A stretch of 39,454 bases of DNA, taken from assembly GCA_002699025.1 (NCBI GenBank), contig PABA01000035.1, forward strand, positions 1 through 39,454, read 5' to 3'. This DNA is from Sandaracinus sp. (GTDB lineage: Bacteria; Myxococcota_A; Polyangia; Polyangiales; Houyiibacteriaceae). The position numbers and the translations under genes are program-made. Below are positions 9,084 to 16,741 of the stretch, in pieces (positions within the stretch are counted from its first letter, which is position 1; each line of letters opens with the position of its first letter). The notes under the pieces are model-generated. The model did no database searches. It was not told the origin of the DNA and saw nothing but the letters and a program-made list of their open reading frames with translations.

Positions 9084-10007
9084 ATGCGAGTACTCGTGAC
9101 GGGTGGCGCGGGCTTCATCGGGAGCCACGTGGTGGATGGGCTCGTGGCCGCGGGCCACCAGGTCGCGGTGCTCGACGACCTGAGCACCGGGCGCCGGGAG
9201 AACCTCCGCGACGACGTCGCCTTCCACGAGGTGGACCTGCGCGACCGGGCGGGCGTCCACGGCGTGCTCGCCTCCTTCCAGCCGGAGGTCGTCAGCCACC
9301 AGGCGGCGCAGACGAGCGTCGCCGTGAGCGCGCGGGAGCCGGTGCTGGACGCGGAGATCAACGTCGTCGGGAGCCTCCACCTCCTCGACGGCTGCGTGGA
9401 GCACGGCGTGAAGCGCGTCGTCTTCGCGAGCACGGGCGGCGCGATCTACGGCGAGGTGAAGGCGCCGGCGCGCGCCCAGCTCGACTGGGTGCCCAAGCCC
9501 CTCAGCCCCTACGCCTGCTCGAAGCTGGCCGTCGAGCGCTACCTCGACGTGTACCGCCACGAGCACGGCCTCGGGAGCACCGTGCTCCGCTACGCGAACG
9601 TCTACGGCCCGCGCCAGGACCCGCACGGCGAGGCCGGCGTCGTGGCCATCTTCGCCGAGCGCCTCCTGAAGGGGGAGCCCATCCGCATCAACGCGATGCG
9701 CGAGGAGGGCGACGACGGCTGCGTCCGGGACTACGTCTTCGTGGACGACGTGGTGAAGGCGAACCTGGCCGCCGTCGCGGGAGAGGTGCAGGGCACGCTG
9801 CACGTGGCGACGGGCGTGGAGACGCGCACGAAGGACATCGCGGACGCGCTGATCGCGGCGCTCGGCGTGGAGTGCACGCCGGGGCGCGGGCCGCGGCGGG
9901 CGGGGGATCTCGAGCGCTCGGTGCTCGAGCCGGAGGCGCGCTTCGGGACGCCGCTGGGCCTGGACGAGGGGCTGAAGAAGACGGCGGAGTGGTTCCGGGG
10001 GCGATGA
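9084..10007 (+). CDS. NAD-dependent epimerase/dehydratase (UDP-glucose 4-epimerase-like)
   Basis: A 307-residue extended short-chain dehydrogenase, probably acting on a nucleotide sugar for surface glycan synthesis. The dinucleotide motif [10 protein letters not shown] is at residues 6-15, followed by LDDLSTGRREN, which resembles GalE-type enzymes, FASTGGAIYG, and the YxxxK pair in SPYACSKLAVE. YANVYGPRQDPHGE follows, as in archaeal and bacterial GalE-like enzymes. The ATG at 9084 is where the family begins. The longer open frame upstream is GC-rich noncoding sequence. It follows the rml operon on the same strand after 266 bp, so it may have its own promoter. The exact sugar substrate cannot be set from the sequence. 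Confidence 0.88.
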   Translation: MRVLVTGGAGFIGSHVVDGLVAAGHQVAVLDDLSTGRRENLRDDVAFHEVDLRDRAGVHGVLASFQPEVVSHQAAQTSVAVSAREPVLDAEINVVGSLHLLDGCVEHGVKRVVFASTGGAIYGEVKAPARAQLDWVPKPLSPYACSKLAVERYLDVYRHEHGLGSTVLRYANVYGPRQDPHGEAGVVAIFAERLLKGEPIRINAMREEGDDGCVRDYVFVDDVVKANLAAVAGEVQGTLHVATGVETRTKDIADALIAALGVECTPGRGPRRAGDLERSVLEPEARFGTPLGLDEGLKKTAEWFRGR

Positions 10008-10072
10008 GCTCGGGGTCATGAGCTCGGGGCCATGAGCTCGGGGCGATGAGCTCGGGGTCACGAGCTCGGGGC
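10004..10072. repeat. 14-bp tandem repeat, five units, starting in a stop codon
   Basis: ATGAGCTCGGGG-type units begin at 10004, 10018, 10032, 10046 and 10060, an exact 14-bp period; the last unit has ACG for ATG. The first unit contains the TGA (10005-10007) that ends the epimerase gene. Confidence 0.88.
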
Positions 10073-10087
10073 CGAGTCTTCGGGCTC

Positions 10088-10279
10088 GCGGGGAATCCCT
10101 CCCTTCGGTCGGGATGCGTTCCGCGTTCCGCTATCCGTGCTGTCGCCTGCGTCGGCGGCCCATGCCGCGTTCGCGGAGAAACGGGGCAGTGACCGTCCGC
10201 GCGCTGCCGCTCCGCATGACGAGGCACCGGGGAGGTGAGGAACGCGGAACGCATCCCGACCGAAGGGAGGGATCCCCGC
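10088..10279. repeat. 192-bp element with 42/41-nt inverted-repeat ends (MITE-like)
   Basis: The left arm at 10088-10129 and the right arm at 10239-10279 are reverse complements except for one unpaired A in the left arm. They enclose 109 bp that also look weakly palindromic. The element lies between the convergent epimerase and barrel-protein genes and encodes nothing recognisable. Its form fits a miniature inverted-repeat element or a very stable transcript end. No obvious target-site duplication was found. Confidence 0.85.
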
Positions 10280-10293
10280 GGGCAGGCGTCTCC

Positions 10294-11580
10294 TCAGGGC
10301 GTGTAGATCGCCTGCAGCATCACCCCGCGCATCACGTCCTCGACGTCGCCCTCGCGGCCGCTGAGGCGGGCGTGGGACTCGCGGTAGGCGACGCGCAGCG
10401 CCACCGAGTCGACGAGCTTCACGCGGAGCCGCGCCTCGCCGCCGTAGCCGACGCCGAGGGCGTTCACGCCCTGGCTCCGGAGCCCGTCGCCGACGCTCAC
10501 GATCAGCTGCACGGCCGGCGCCACGGCGATGGCCACCCGATCGTCGAAGAGGGGCAGCTCCAGGCCGAGCGCGAGGCGCGGCCCGCTGAGCCCGTAGTCC
10601 GGCAGCGTCACCGGCGCCTCGCTCCCGAAGTGGCGCAGCATCCAGCCGACCTCCACCAGGAGCCCGAGGGCGGGCGCCTCCGCGCCGAGCCGGACGCGCA
10701 GGTCGAGGCCCGCGTCGAGGCGCTGGGAGCGGCTCGCCGTCTCCCGCTCGCTCCCGTCGACCCGCCGGTCGGTCGTGCGGAGCCCGACGGAGGTCGCGTA
10801 GGTGAGCCGCCCGGCGACGCGCAGCCGCCCGCTCGCCGAGGGCCGCACGCCGAGGGCCAGGTCGACGCGCGCGGCCGGGTAGGGCGTCGTGCCGAGGCGC
10901 ACCTCGCCGGCCCCGGTCGGCAGCGTGAAAGCGCGCGTGCCCATGCCCCCGCCGGCGGCGATGGAGACCTCGACCACGGCGCCGGGCTCGTCCGGATCGT
11001 CCGGCGTCTCCTGCACCGGCATCTCGGCCGGGCCGCCGCGCGGGCGGGTCGTCACGGCGAGCGCCAGCCGCAGCTCGGCGCGGACGCGCTCCCGCTCCCG
11101 GTCGCGGAGCCGCCGCCCGGAGAGCGGGTGCTGCTCCACGAGCAGGACGGCCCCGAGGGCGCCCTCGCGGTAGGTCAGCTGCGCCTGCGGGATGTAGCGG
11201 AAGCGCGTGCGCCGCACCTCGAGGACGAGCGCGACGTTCTCCTCCTCGAGGAGCCGCTCGTAGGCCGTGCTGCTCGTCGGCCTCAGCCCCGCCTGCCGCG
11301 CGCGCCGGACGAAGCCCCGGCCGCTCACGACCTCGGCGATCCCCTCGAGCGTGTCGGCGACCTGCCGCGTGAGGGAGACGGGCGTCCGCGGCCCGCGCAC
11401 GAGCAGGACGCGCGGGAGCTGCCACTCGGCCTCGTCGAAGCCCTCCTCGCCCGCCGCCTCGTCGTCCTCGAGCTCGCCCTCCGCGGCGTCGTCTTCCCCC
11501 TCGGCCTGGGCGGCCGCGAAGCCTCCGGGGGAGCCCGCGAGCAGGAGCGCGAGGAGCATCCAGAGCGCGCGCGTCGTCAT
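10294..11580 (-). CDS. Predicted outer-membrane beta-barrel protein with N-terminal soluble domain
   Basis: A 428-residue protein I do not recognise. A signal peptide covers residues 1-26, ending AAAQA. An acidic linker to about residue 50 follows. Residues about 55-190 look like a mixed alpha/beta periplasmic domain (LPRVLLVRGPRTPVSLTRQV). After the linker QETPDDPDEPGAV, residues about 205-428 alternate short polar and hydrophobic strands (VDLALGV, LRVAGRLTY, ALRVAYRES), as in an outer-membrane barrel. The ATG overlaps the stop of the upstream DUF3570-like gene by 4 bp (ATGA), so it belongs to that operon as its last gene. The function is unknown; a partner of the neighbouring barrel is likely. 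Confidence 0.75.
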   Translation of the reverse strand: MTTRALWMLLALLLAGSPGGFAAAQAEGEDDAAEGELEDDEAAGEEGFDEAEWQLPRVLLVRGPRTPVSLTRQVADTLEGIAEVVSGRGFVRRARQAGLRPTSSTAYERLLEEENVALVLEVRRTRFRYIPQAQLTYREGALGAVLLVEQHPLSGRRLRDRERERVRAELRLALAVTTRPRGGPAEMPVQETPDDPDEPGAVVEVSIAAGGGMGTRAFTLPTGAGEVRLGTTPYPAARVDLALGVRPSASGRLRVAGRLTYATSVGLRTTDRRVDGSERETASRSQRLDAGLDLRVRLGAEAPALGLLVEVGWMLRHFGSEAPVTLPDYGLSGPRLALGLELPLFDDRVAIAVAPAVQLIVSVGDGLRSQGVNALGVGYGGEARLRVKLVDSVALRVAYRESHARLSGREGDVEDVMRGVMLQAIYTP

Positions 11581-13424
11581 AGCAGCACCACCGCGGCGAA
11601 GGTCAGCTCGACGGCCCACACCTGGTCGAGGCCGACGAAGTCCCGGTAGCGGAGGTGGGTCCCGGCGGCGGCCAGCGTGAGCTGGAGCTCGGGGCCCGCG
11701 TCCGTGAGGTCGAGCGTGCGCTCCCAGGCGAGCTGGACGCGCGTCGTGAAGAGCGCGCCGAGCTCCCGGTCGCGCGTGACATAGCGCAGCCGCTCTCCCG
11801 GCCGCTCCTCGTAGCGCGCCCGGTAGAAGCTCGCCGCGTCCTGCCCGTGGAAGCGCGCGCGGAGCGTCACGAGGTCGCGCTCCCCCGGCAGCACGCCGAG
11901 CTGAGCGGTGATCGTGTGGCCGAAGAGGCCCCAGTCGTCGCCGTAGAAGCGGTAGGCGGCGCCGAAGGAGAAGCGTTCGCCGAAGGCCCGCCGGAAGCGC
12001 GCGACGGCCGCGTTGCGCATGCGGAGCCCCGGGTGCGCCTCGGCGACGCAGAGCTGGGCCGTGCCGGCGCAGGATCCGTCGCCGCCGATGCCCACGAAGC
12101 GGTAGGGGCTCGCCTGGTAGCCCTCGCGGCGCGTGAGCTCGTAGGCGAGCTGGAGCAGCGTGAGCCGGTCGACGTTCTGCGTGTAGACCAGGTGCGCGCC
12201 GAGCGTGCCCAGGCGCCGCTCGAAGTCCGGGTCGCCGGCCCGGCCCACCACGTCCTGGGCGGCGAGGAGGCGCGCGCGGACGGTCGCGTTGCCCTCGGCG
12301 AAGCGCCAGGTCGCGTCGAGGGCGCCGCCGTGCGAGTCGTAGTCGCCCTCGTGGGAGAAGCGGTAGCTCGCGCCGAGGGTGACGTCGTCGAGCTCGTGGG
12401 CGAGGTGCGCCGTGAGCTCGTCCCGTTGCTCGCGGATGGGGCGCGTGGCCGCCGTGCGCACGTCGATGCTGGCGCCGGTCCAGATGTCGGCCGCGTAGCC
12501 GGCGCCGACGGTCGTGCGGTCGCCGAGGCGCACGTTCGCGCGCAGCTTCGGCGAGACCACGGTGATGTCGTCCGTGTCGGCGCGGACGTAGAGGCCGGCG
12601 GCGACCTCGTCGGCCCGGGCGACGCGAGGGGAGAAGAGCGCGACGCCGACGAGGGCCAAGAGGGCGGCGATGGTCGGGCGGCGCCGGAGGGCGAGCAGGG
12701 CGAGGAGGAGGAGCGCGAGCGCGCCGGCGCCCTTCGGGTCGGCGTCGGGGTCGGCGTCGCTGCCCGCCGCGCTCACCGCGCAGCCCTCGGCCACGGCGGC
12801 CTCGGCGGCCGGCGCGCCCTCGCGGACCAGGGCCCGGCGGCCCAGGGCGACCCCGTCCCCGCGCGGATCGCCCGAGCGGTTGGCGGCCACGGCGGCGAGC
12901 GCGAGGCGGGCGCTCGCGCTCTCGGGCGCCGTCCAGGCCAGCCGGCTCCGGCGCGCGCCGCAGGGCTCCACCACGGCCACGCTCCGCTCCGGGGCGCCCT
13001 GGAGCGTGGTCGCCGGGAGCTCGCCGCAGCGCTCCTCCGCCTCCGTGGCCAGCACCTCGAGGGTGCCGACGGGGGCGCCGAGCTCGTCGGTGATCTCGAG
13101 CGCCGCCCCGACCGCCGCGTCCTCCGGCCAGCGCAGCGTGAGCTCGTAGCGCTCTCCGGGCCGGTAGACCTCGGGCACGCCCTCGAGCGTGATGGGCGCG
13201 GGGGCCGCGTCGGCGCCGTGGCAGACGGCGCAGGTGAAGCCGTCCGCCGGGCTGCCCGTGAACCAGCGCCCGGCGCCGCCGCCGTAGCTCTCGGCGGCCG
13301 CGTCCTCGATCGGCGCCTCGAAGCGCGCCGGGCTCGAGTAGGCCCGCGCGCCCGTCGGCATGACGAGGGGCGTGGCGAGGAGCGCCAGGAAGAGGACGCC
13401 GCGCCGCGTCGCGCTCAGGGGCAT
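11577..13424 (-). CDS. Fusion: CxxCH protein with MYXO-CTERM-like tail plus DUF3570-like beta-barrel
   Basis: A 615-residue protein made of two apparently complete exported halves. Residues 1-28 are a signal peptide. Residues about 29-210 are a secreted domain with one CAVCH heme-binding motif near residue 65. At about 213-250 there is a Cys (EGCAVSAAG), an acidic spacer, a hydrophobic helix (GALALLLLALLAL) and RRRP, which is the layout of a C-terminal MYXO-CTERM-type sorting tag. A second signal-peptide-like stretch ending ARADE (to about 272) follows, then a barrel (272-615). Its opening (AADIWTGASIDVRTAATRP) resembles DUF3570. The start overlaps the upstream cytochrome-like gene by 10 bp. 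An in-frame TTG at 12659 could allow separate translation of the barrel. The DUF3570 call is from memory of the family. Confidence 0.8.
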   Translation of the reverse strand: MPLSATRRGVLFLALLATPLVMPTGARAYSSPARFEAPIEDAAAESYGGGAGRWFTGSPADGFTCAVCHGADAAPAPITLEGVPEVYRPGERYELTLRWPEDAAVGAALEITDELGAPVGTLEVLATEAEERCGELPATTLQGAPERSVAVVEPCGARRSRLAWTAPESASARLALAAVAANRSGDPRGDGVALGRRALVREGAPAAEAAVAEGCAVSAAGSDADPDADPKGAGALALLLLALLALRRRPTIAALLALVGVALFSPRVARADEVAAGLYVRADTDDITVVSPKLRANVRLGDRTTVGAGYAADIWTGASIDVRTAATRPIREQRDELTAHLAHELDDVTLGASYRFSHEGDYDSHGGALDATWRFAEGNATVRARLLAAQDVVGRAGDPDFERRLGTLGAHLVYTQNVDRLTLLQLAYELTRREGYQASPYRFVGIGGDGSCAGTAQLCVAEAHPGLRMRNAAVARFRRAFGERFSFGAAYRFYGDDWGLFGHTITAQLGVLPGERDLVTLRARFHGQDAASFYRARYEERPGERLRYVTRDRELGALFTTRVQLAWERTLDLTDAGPELQLTLAAAGTHLRYRDFVGLDQVWAVELTFAAVVLL

Positions 13425-13873
13425 GCCGCCCCCTCACCGCGGGCCCAGGTCGCCAGCACCCGCCAGCCCTCCGCCTCCCGATCCGGATAGACGTTCCGCC
13501 CGAGCGCGTCCCGCCCCATGTGCGCGCCCCCACCGGCGCTCCGCGCGAGCGGCTTGCGGAGCAGCGGCGGCTCGGCGTCCCCGGGGCTCGCCAGCATCGA
13601 GCGCGCCCGGTCGTAGCTCCGCGCGCGCTCGGCCTCGGTCGGCGCCGCGAGGATCGCCGTCTCCGGGTCCAGGCGCGCGCGGCCGGGCGCCCAGACCTGG
13701 AAGAAGCGGTCCGCGCTGCCGTGGCAGGAGGGGAAGCCGCAGTCCCGGGCGAGCACGGGATAGACGTCCCGATCGAAGGCGCAGCGGTCCGGCTCCGGCG
13801 GCAGGCCCCCCTCGTTCGGGTCGGCGCAGGCGACGAGCGCGAGGGCGAGCGCGGCGATCAGTTGCAGCCGCAC
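13415..13873 (-). CDS. Cytochrome-c-like lipoprotein with CX4CH motif
   Basis: A 152-residue lipoprotein. The signal peptide ends in the lipobox VAC at about residue 16. The mature part begins with an acidic linker, then FDRDVYPVLARDCGFPSCHG. This resembles the N-terminus of CxxCH domains in secreted myxobacterial proteins, but four residues separate the two cysteines (CX4CH), an unusual heme-attachment spacing. The GTG start at 13873 overlaps the end of the DUF4266-like gene by 16 bp, and the stop overlaps the next gene by 10 bp, so translation is coupled. It may carry a heme for electron transfer together with the CAVCH domain of the next gene. The longer open frame upstream is a shadow of the DUF4266 gene. 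Confidence 0.8.
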   Translation of the reverse strand: MRLQLIAALALALVACADPNEGGLPPEPDRCAFDRDVYPVLARDCGFPSCHGSADRFFQVWAPGRARLDPETAILAAPTEAERARSYDRARSMLASPGDAEPPLLRKPLARSAGGGAHMGRDALGRNVYPDREAEGWRVLATWARGEGAACP

Positions 13874-14064
13874 CCACCACCTCCGCCCCCGAACCCCCCG
13901 CGAACCCCCTCGCGCGTCTCGGTCCCGTGCGCCTCGGAGGCGACGAGGGCCTCGTTCCGGTCCAGGGCCATGTCCCGACGGGAGAGCGTCTCGCGCTCGT
14001 AGGGCGCCACCGTGGCGCAGCCGGCCATCGCGAGCAGCAGGCCGAGACATCCCGCGCGAATCAC
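13858..14064 (-). CDS. DUF4266-type small lipoprotein with Gly/Cys tail
   Basis: A 68-residue lipoprotein. A short signal peptide ends in the lipobox LAMAGC. The mature part reads ATVAPYERETLSRRDMALD and ends in TREGVRGG followed by a Gly-rich CGCN tail (last 13 residues). The YER...L..R.M.LD pattern and the tail match what I remember of DUF4266, a family commonly found beside DUF3570 barrel proteins, as it is here. The start is a GTG at 14064; the longer frame upstream lacks family similarity. It is the first gene of a four-gene overlapping operon. The function is not established. The two tail cysteines could bind metal or be modified. Confidence 0.82.
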   Translation of the reverse strand: MIRAGCLGLLLAMAGCATVAPYERETLSRRDMALDRNEALVASEAHGTETREGVRGGFGGGGGGCGCN

Positions 14065-14096
14065 GGCGTCGAGGATCGCCCGCCGGGCGCCCGTCT

Positions 14097-14118
14097 GTAA
14101 AGGCGCCCTCGGAGCGCC
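14097..14118 (-). promoter_or_regulatory. Leader hairpin followed by a short T run, possible attenuator
   Basis: On the minus strand a hairpin with GGCGC/GCGCC arms and a 7-nt loop is followed by TTTA, 33-54 nt upstream of the DUF4266 start codon. This could be a weak transcription attenuator or a chance GC hairpin. The divergent gap 14065-14308 holds no gene. Confidence 0.3.
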
Positions 14119-14245
14119 GGTGGGGACCGCAGGCACCGCTCCGATCGTCCCCTCGGGAGGACGACTCTCCTCGTGGGGTCTATGGGCACCACCTGAAAAG
14201 GCCGGATTTTCAAGGGTCTTCCGGCTCAGCGGACTTGGCGTACGA

Positions 14246-14294
14246 CGTGCAATCACTGGTGCACGGAGTTTGCACGACTCGTACCGCACGACTC
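14246..14294 (+). promoter_or_regulatory. Cluster of TGCACG repeats in a divergent promoter region
   Basis: CGTGCA at 14246-14251 and TGCACG at 14260-14265 form an inverted repeat with an 8-nt spacer. GCACGACTC then occurs twice (14272-14280 and 14286-14294), just upstream of the ATG at 14309. This is a plausible operator between two divergent cytochrome-type operons. No regulator can be named. Confidence 0.4.
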
Positions 14295-14308
14295 ACTGCA
14301 CCCAGGCC

Positions 14309-15478
14309 ATGCGCACCTCTCTCCTCCTCTCCAGCCTCCTCCTCCTCACCGCCTGCGATGCGGCGCTCATCGAGCTCCGCGGTGCCGACGCGGGCCCCCT
14401 CCCCACCGCCGACGCGGGCCTCCCCATGGGCGACGCCGGCTCGGCCGAAGACGACCTCGAGGCCCGCTACACCTCCGAGGTCCAGCCCCTCCTCGACTCG
14501 CGCTGCGTCGCCTGCCACGAGGCCGACCGCACGGGCCCGGCCTTCCTCGAGGCGCCCGCCTACGAGACGCTCTTCGCCTACCCGAGCCTCGTCGACCTCG
14601 ACGACCCGGCCGGCAGCCGCCTGCTCACGAAGGGCGCCCACGCCGGGCCGGCCTGGACCGCCACCGAGGCCGCCACCGTCCGCGCCTGGCTCGAGGCCGA
14701 GGCCGCCGTCCGCGAGCCCACGGACCCGAGCGAGCCCGAGGACGCCCGCGAGACCGACCCCTTCGCGCCGACCGAGGGCCTGAACGTCGTCGACCTCTCG
14801 GTCGTCGGCGCGGGCATGGACGGCGCCCAGATGACCTTCGTCGCCTCGCGCACGGCCGCGGGCCTCTACCTCTCCGAGGTCCGCGTCTACGCCGGCGCCG
14901 GCGGCGTCCGCCTCGTCCACCCGGTGCTCGTCGTCTGGGAGGAGGGCACCCCCGAGCCCGACCCCGTCGACCGCTTCGGCGAGCTCGAGCTCCGCGTGGC
15001 CCCCTACGGCTCCGAGACCTTCGGCGGCGGCAACGTCTCCCTCGTCGGCTTCCCCGAGGAGGGCGAGCTGAGCTTCCTCTTCGACGAGGTCGGCGGCTGG
15101 GGCGGCGAGGGGGATCCCGGCGACCCCACGGACCCGGGCGACCCCGGCGAGCCCGATGGCTGCCGCGCCGTCTCTGCCTTCACGGAGAACGCCCGCCCGC
15201 AGCTCCAGGCCTTCTGCACGGGCTGCCACGGCGGCGGGAACGAGACCGCCACGGCCGCCCTCGACATGACCCAGGTCGACGACGGCGACGCCACGGCCCA
15301 GCGCGCCGCCTGCGGCCAGATCCTCGGCGTCGTCGACCCCGCCGACCCCACGATGAGCTCGCTCTTCCGCGCGCCCGATCGGGGCTCGGATCTCGACGGC
15401 CACCCCTTCAAGTTCCCCACGTCGGACCAGCTCGACGGTTACCACGGCGCCCTCGGGCGCTGGCTGGAGATGGAGTGA
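14309..15478 (+). CDS. Secreted lipoprotein with two CxxCH heme-c motifs
   Basis: A 389-residue lipoprotein. The signal peptide MRTSLLLSSLLLLTAC ends in a lipobox. An Asp/Ala/Gly linker leads to a cytochrome-like module with CVACH near residue 70 (YTSEVQPLLDSRCVACH). The middle part (about 155-270) is beta-rich and resembles no domain I can name. After a DPGDPTDPGDPGEP linker, a second module with CTGCH near residue 307 ends the protein. Proteins of this kind stand beside DUF1549- and DUF1501-like secreted proteins in Myxococcota and Planctomycetota, where they are thought to form surface complexes of unknown substrate. The ATG at 14309 is set by the signal peptide. It is the first gene of a tight four-gene operon. 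Confidence 0.85.
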   Translation: MRTSLLLSSLLLLTACDAALIELRGADAGPLPTADAGLPMGDAGSAEDDLEARYTSEVQPLLDSRCVACHEADRTGPAFLEAPAYETLFAYPSLVDLDDPAGSRLLTKGAHAGPAWTATEAATVRAWLEAEAAVREPTDPSEPEDARETDPFAPTEGLNVVDLSVVGAGMDGAQMTFVASRTAAGLYLSEVRVYAGAGGVRLVHPVLVVWEEGTPEPDPVDRFGELELRVAPYGSETFGGGNVSLVGFPEEGELSFLFDEVGGWGGEGDPGDPTDPGDPGEPDGCRAVSAFTENARPQLQAFCTGCHGGGNETATAALDMTQVDDGDATAQRAACGQILGVVDPADPTMSSLFRAPDRGSDLDGHPFKFPTSDQLDGYHGALGRWLEME

Positions 15479-15480
15479 CG

Positions 15481-16740
15481 ATGCGCCCGACGCGCCAGAC
15501 GCCCCTCACGCTCGCCCTCGTGGCCCTGGCCGCCTGCCAGGGGCCCGGGCTGGCGGAGCCCGATCGCTTCGCGGAGCCCCGCGGCGACACCCCCGACGAC
15601 GGGGAGGTCTTCCTCGCGCCGGCCGTCCCCCACGAGGCCGCGCCCCTCGAGGGCGGTGAGACGGACCCGGGCGGCGAGTACGTCCCGACGCCGGACGAGG
15701 GGGAGCTCACGGAGGCGTGGCAGGACCGGCTCGACGCCCGCGAGGTCGACTACCGCGCGGCCCTGCGCACGGCCTCGCTCCGCCTCCGCGGCGACCTCCC
15801 GACGCTCGTCGAGCTCGAGTTCCTCGAGTCGGCCCCCGAGCCCCGCGAGGTCTACGAGGCGCTCATCGACGACTTCCTCGCCGACCCCCGCTTCACGCAG
15901 CAGGTGCGCCGCTTCTGGCGGGACAGCTTCAAGATGGGCGGCGGCGGCCTCGACTCGGCGCCGAACTTCGCCGCCTCCCTCGTCGTCGGCGACCAGCCCA
16001 TCACGCGCCTCTTCACGGCCACGAGCGGCAACTGCGTCGACTTCGAGGACGGCAGCTTCGTCGCCGAGGACTGCGACAGCGGCGCCCCGGCCGAGGCCGG
16101 CGTGCTGACGAACCCGGACGTGCACCGGCACTTCTTCTCGAACCTGGGCTTCCGCCGCGCCCGCTGGGTCCAGGAGACCTTCGCCTGCCGCGAGTTCCCG
16201 GCCGAGGTCGGCGACCCGACCGACGTCGGCGGCGAGAACCCCTACACGGCGCCCTGGCCCTTCGAGAGCATCGCCGGCTCGCGCACCACCGGCCGCGTCG
16301 ACTTCCACGACACCGAGTCGGTCATCTGCGCCAACTGCCACGCGACCATGAACCACGTCACGCCGCTCCTCGCGCGCTTCGACGAGGACGGCGACTGGGT
16401 CGAGGGCGGCTACGGCGTGCCGCTCCCGCTCGACGGAGCGCCCATCGCCGAGCGGACCGACTGGCTCCCCGAGGGCGAGGGCACGGCCTGGCGCTACGGC
16501 GTGCCCGCCGCCGACCTCCCGGCCCTCGGCGCCGCCATGGCCGCCGACCCGGAGGTGCACCACTGCCTGACGGCCCGCGCCTGGAACTGGGCCATGGGCC
16601 ACGGCGACGTCGTCGACGCGCTCGCCGTCGTGCCCCGCGCCGTCACCACGCCCCTCGTCGACGAGCTCTCCGCCGAGGGCTTCCGCTTCAAGCCCGTCCT
16701 CCGCGCCATCTTCACCAGCGACGACTTCGTCCGGTACTGA
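15481..16740 (+). CDS. DUF1549-like secreted lipoprotein with one CxxCH motif
   Basis: A 419-residue lipoprotein whose signal peptide ends in AAC at about residue 18. After an acidic linker, residues about 75-150 (ALRTASLRLRGDLPTLVELE, then YEALIDDFLADPRFTQQVRRFW) match the DUF1549-type pattern of planctomycete and myxobacterial secreted cytochrome proteins. One heme motif, CANCH, is near residue 285, and the end (LVDELSAEGFRFKPVLRAIF) resembles DUF1585-type ends. The ATG at 15481 has GGAG five bases upstream. A GTG at 15475, overlapping the previous stop codon, is also possible. The substrate is unknown; this family is often guessed to act in degradation of polymers. Confidence 0.82.
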   Translation: MRPTRQTPLTLALVALAACQGPGLAEPDRFAEPRGDTPDDGEVFLAPAVPHEAAPLEGGETDPGGEYVPTPDEGELTEAWQDRLDAREVDYRAALRTASLRLRGDLPTLVELEFLESAPEPREVYEALIDDFLADPRFTQQVRRFWRDSFKMGGGGLDSAPNFAASLVVGDQPITRLFTATSGNCVDFEDGSFVAEDCDSGAPAEAGVLTNPDVHRHFFSNLGFRRARWVQETFACREFPAEVGDPTDVGGENPYTAPWPFESIAGSRTTGRVDFHDTESVICANCHATMNHVTPLLARFDEDGDWVEGGYGVPLPLDGAPIAERTDWLPEGEGTAWRYGVPAADLPALGAAMAADPEVHHCLTARAWNWAMGHGDVVDALAVVPRAVTTPLVDELSAEGFRFKPVLRAIFTSDDFVRY

Positions 16741-16741
16741 C

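Noticed and set aside
10114-10293. Coding sequence in the inverted-repeat element
   Set aside because: Open frames there are artefacts of high GC; no transposase fragment is recognisable.
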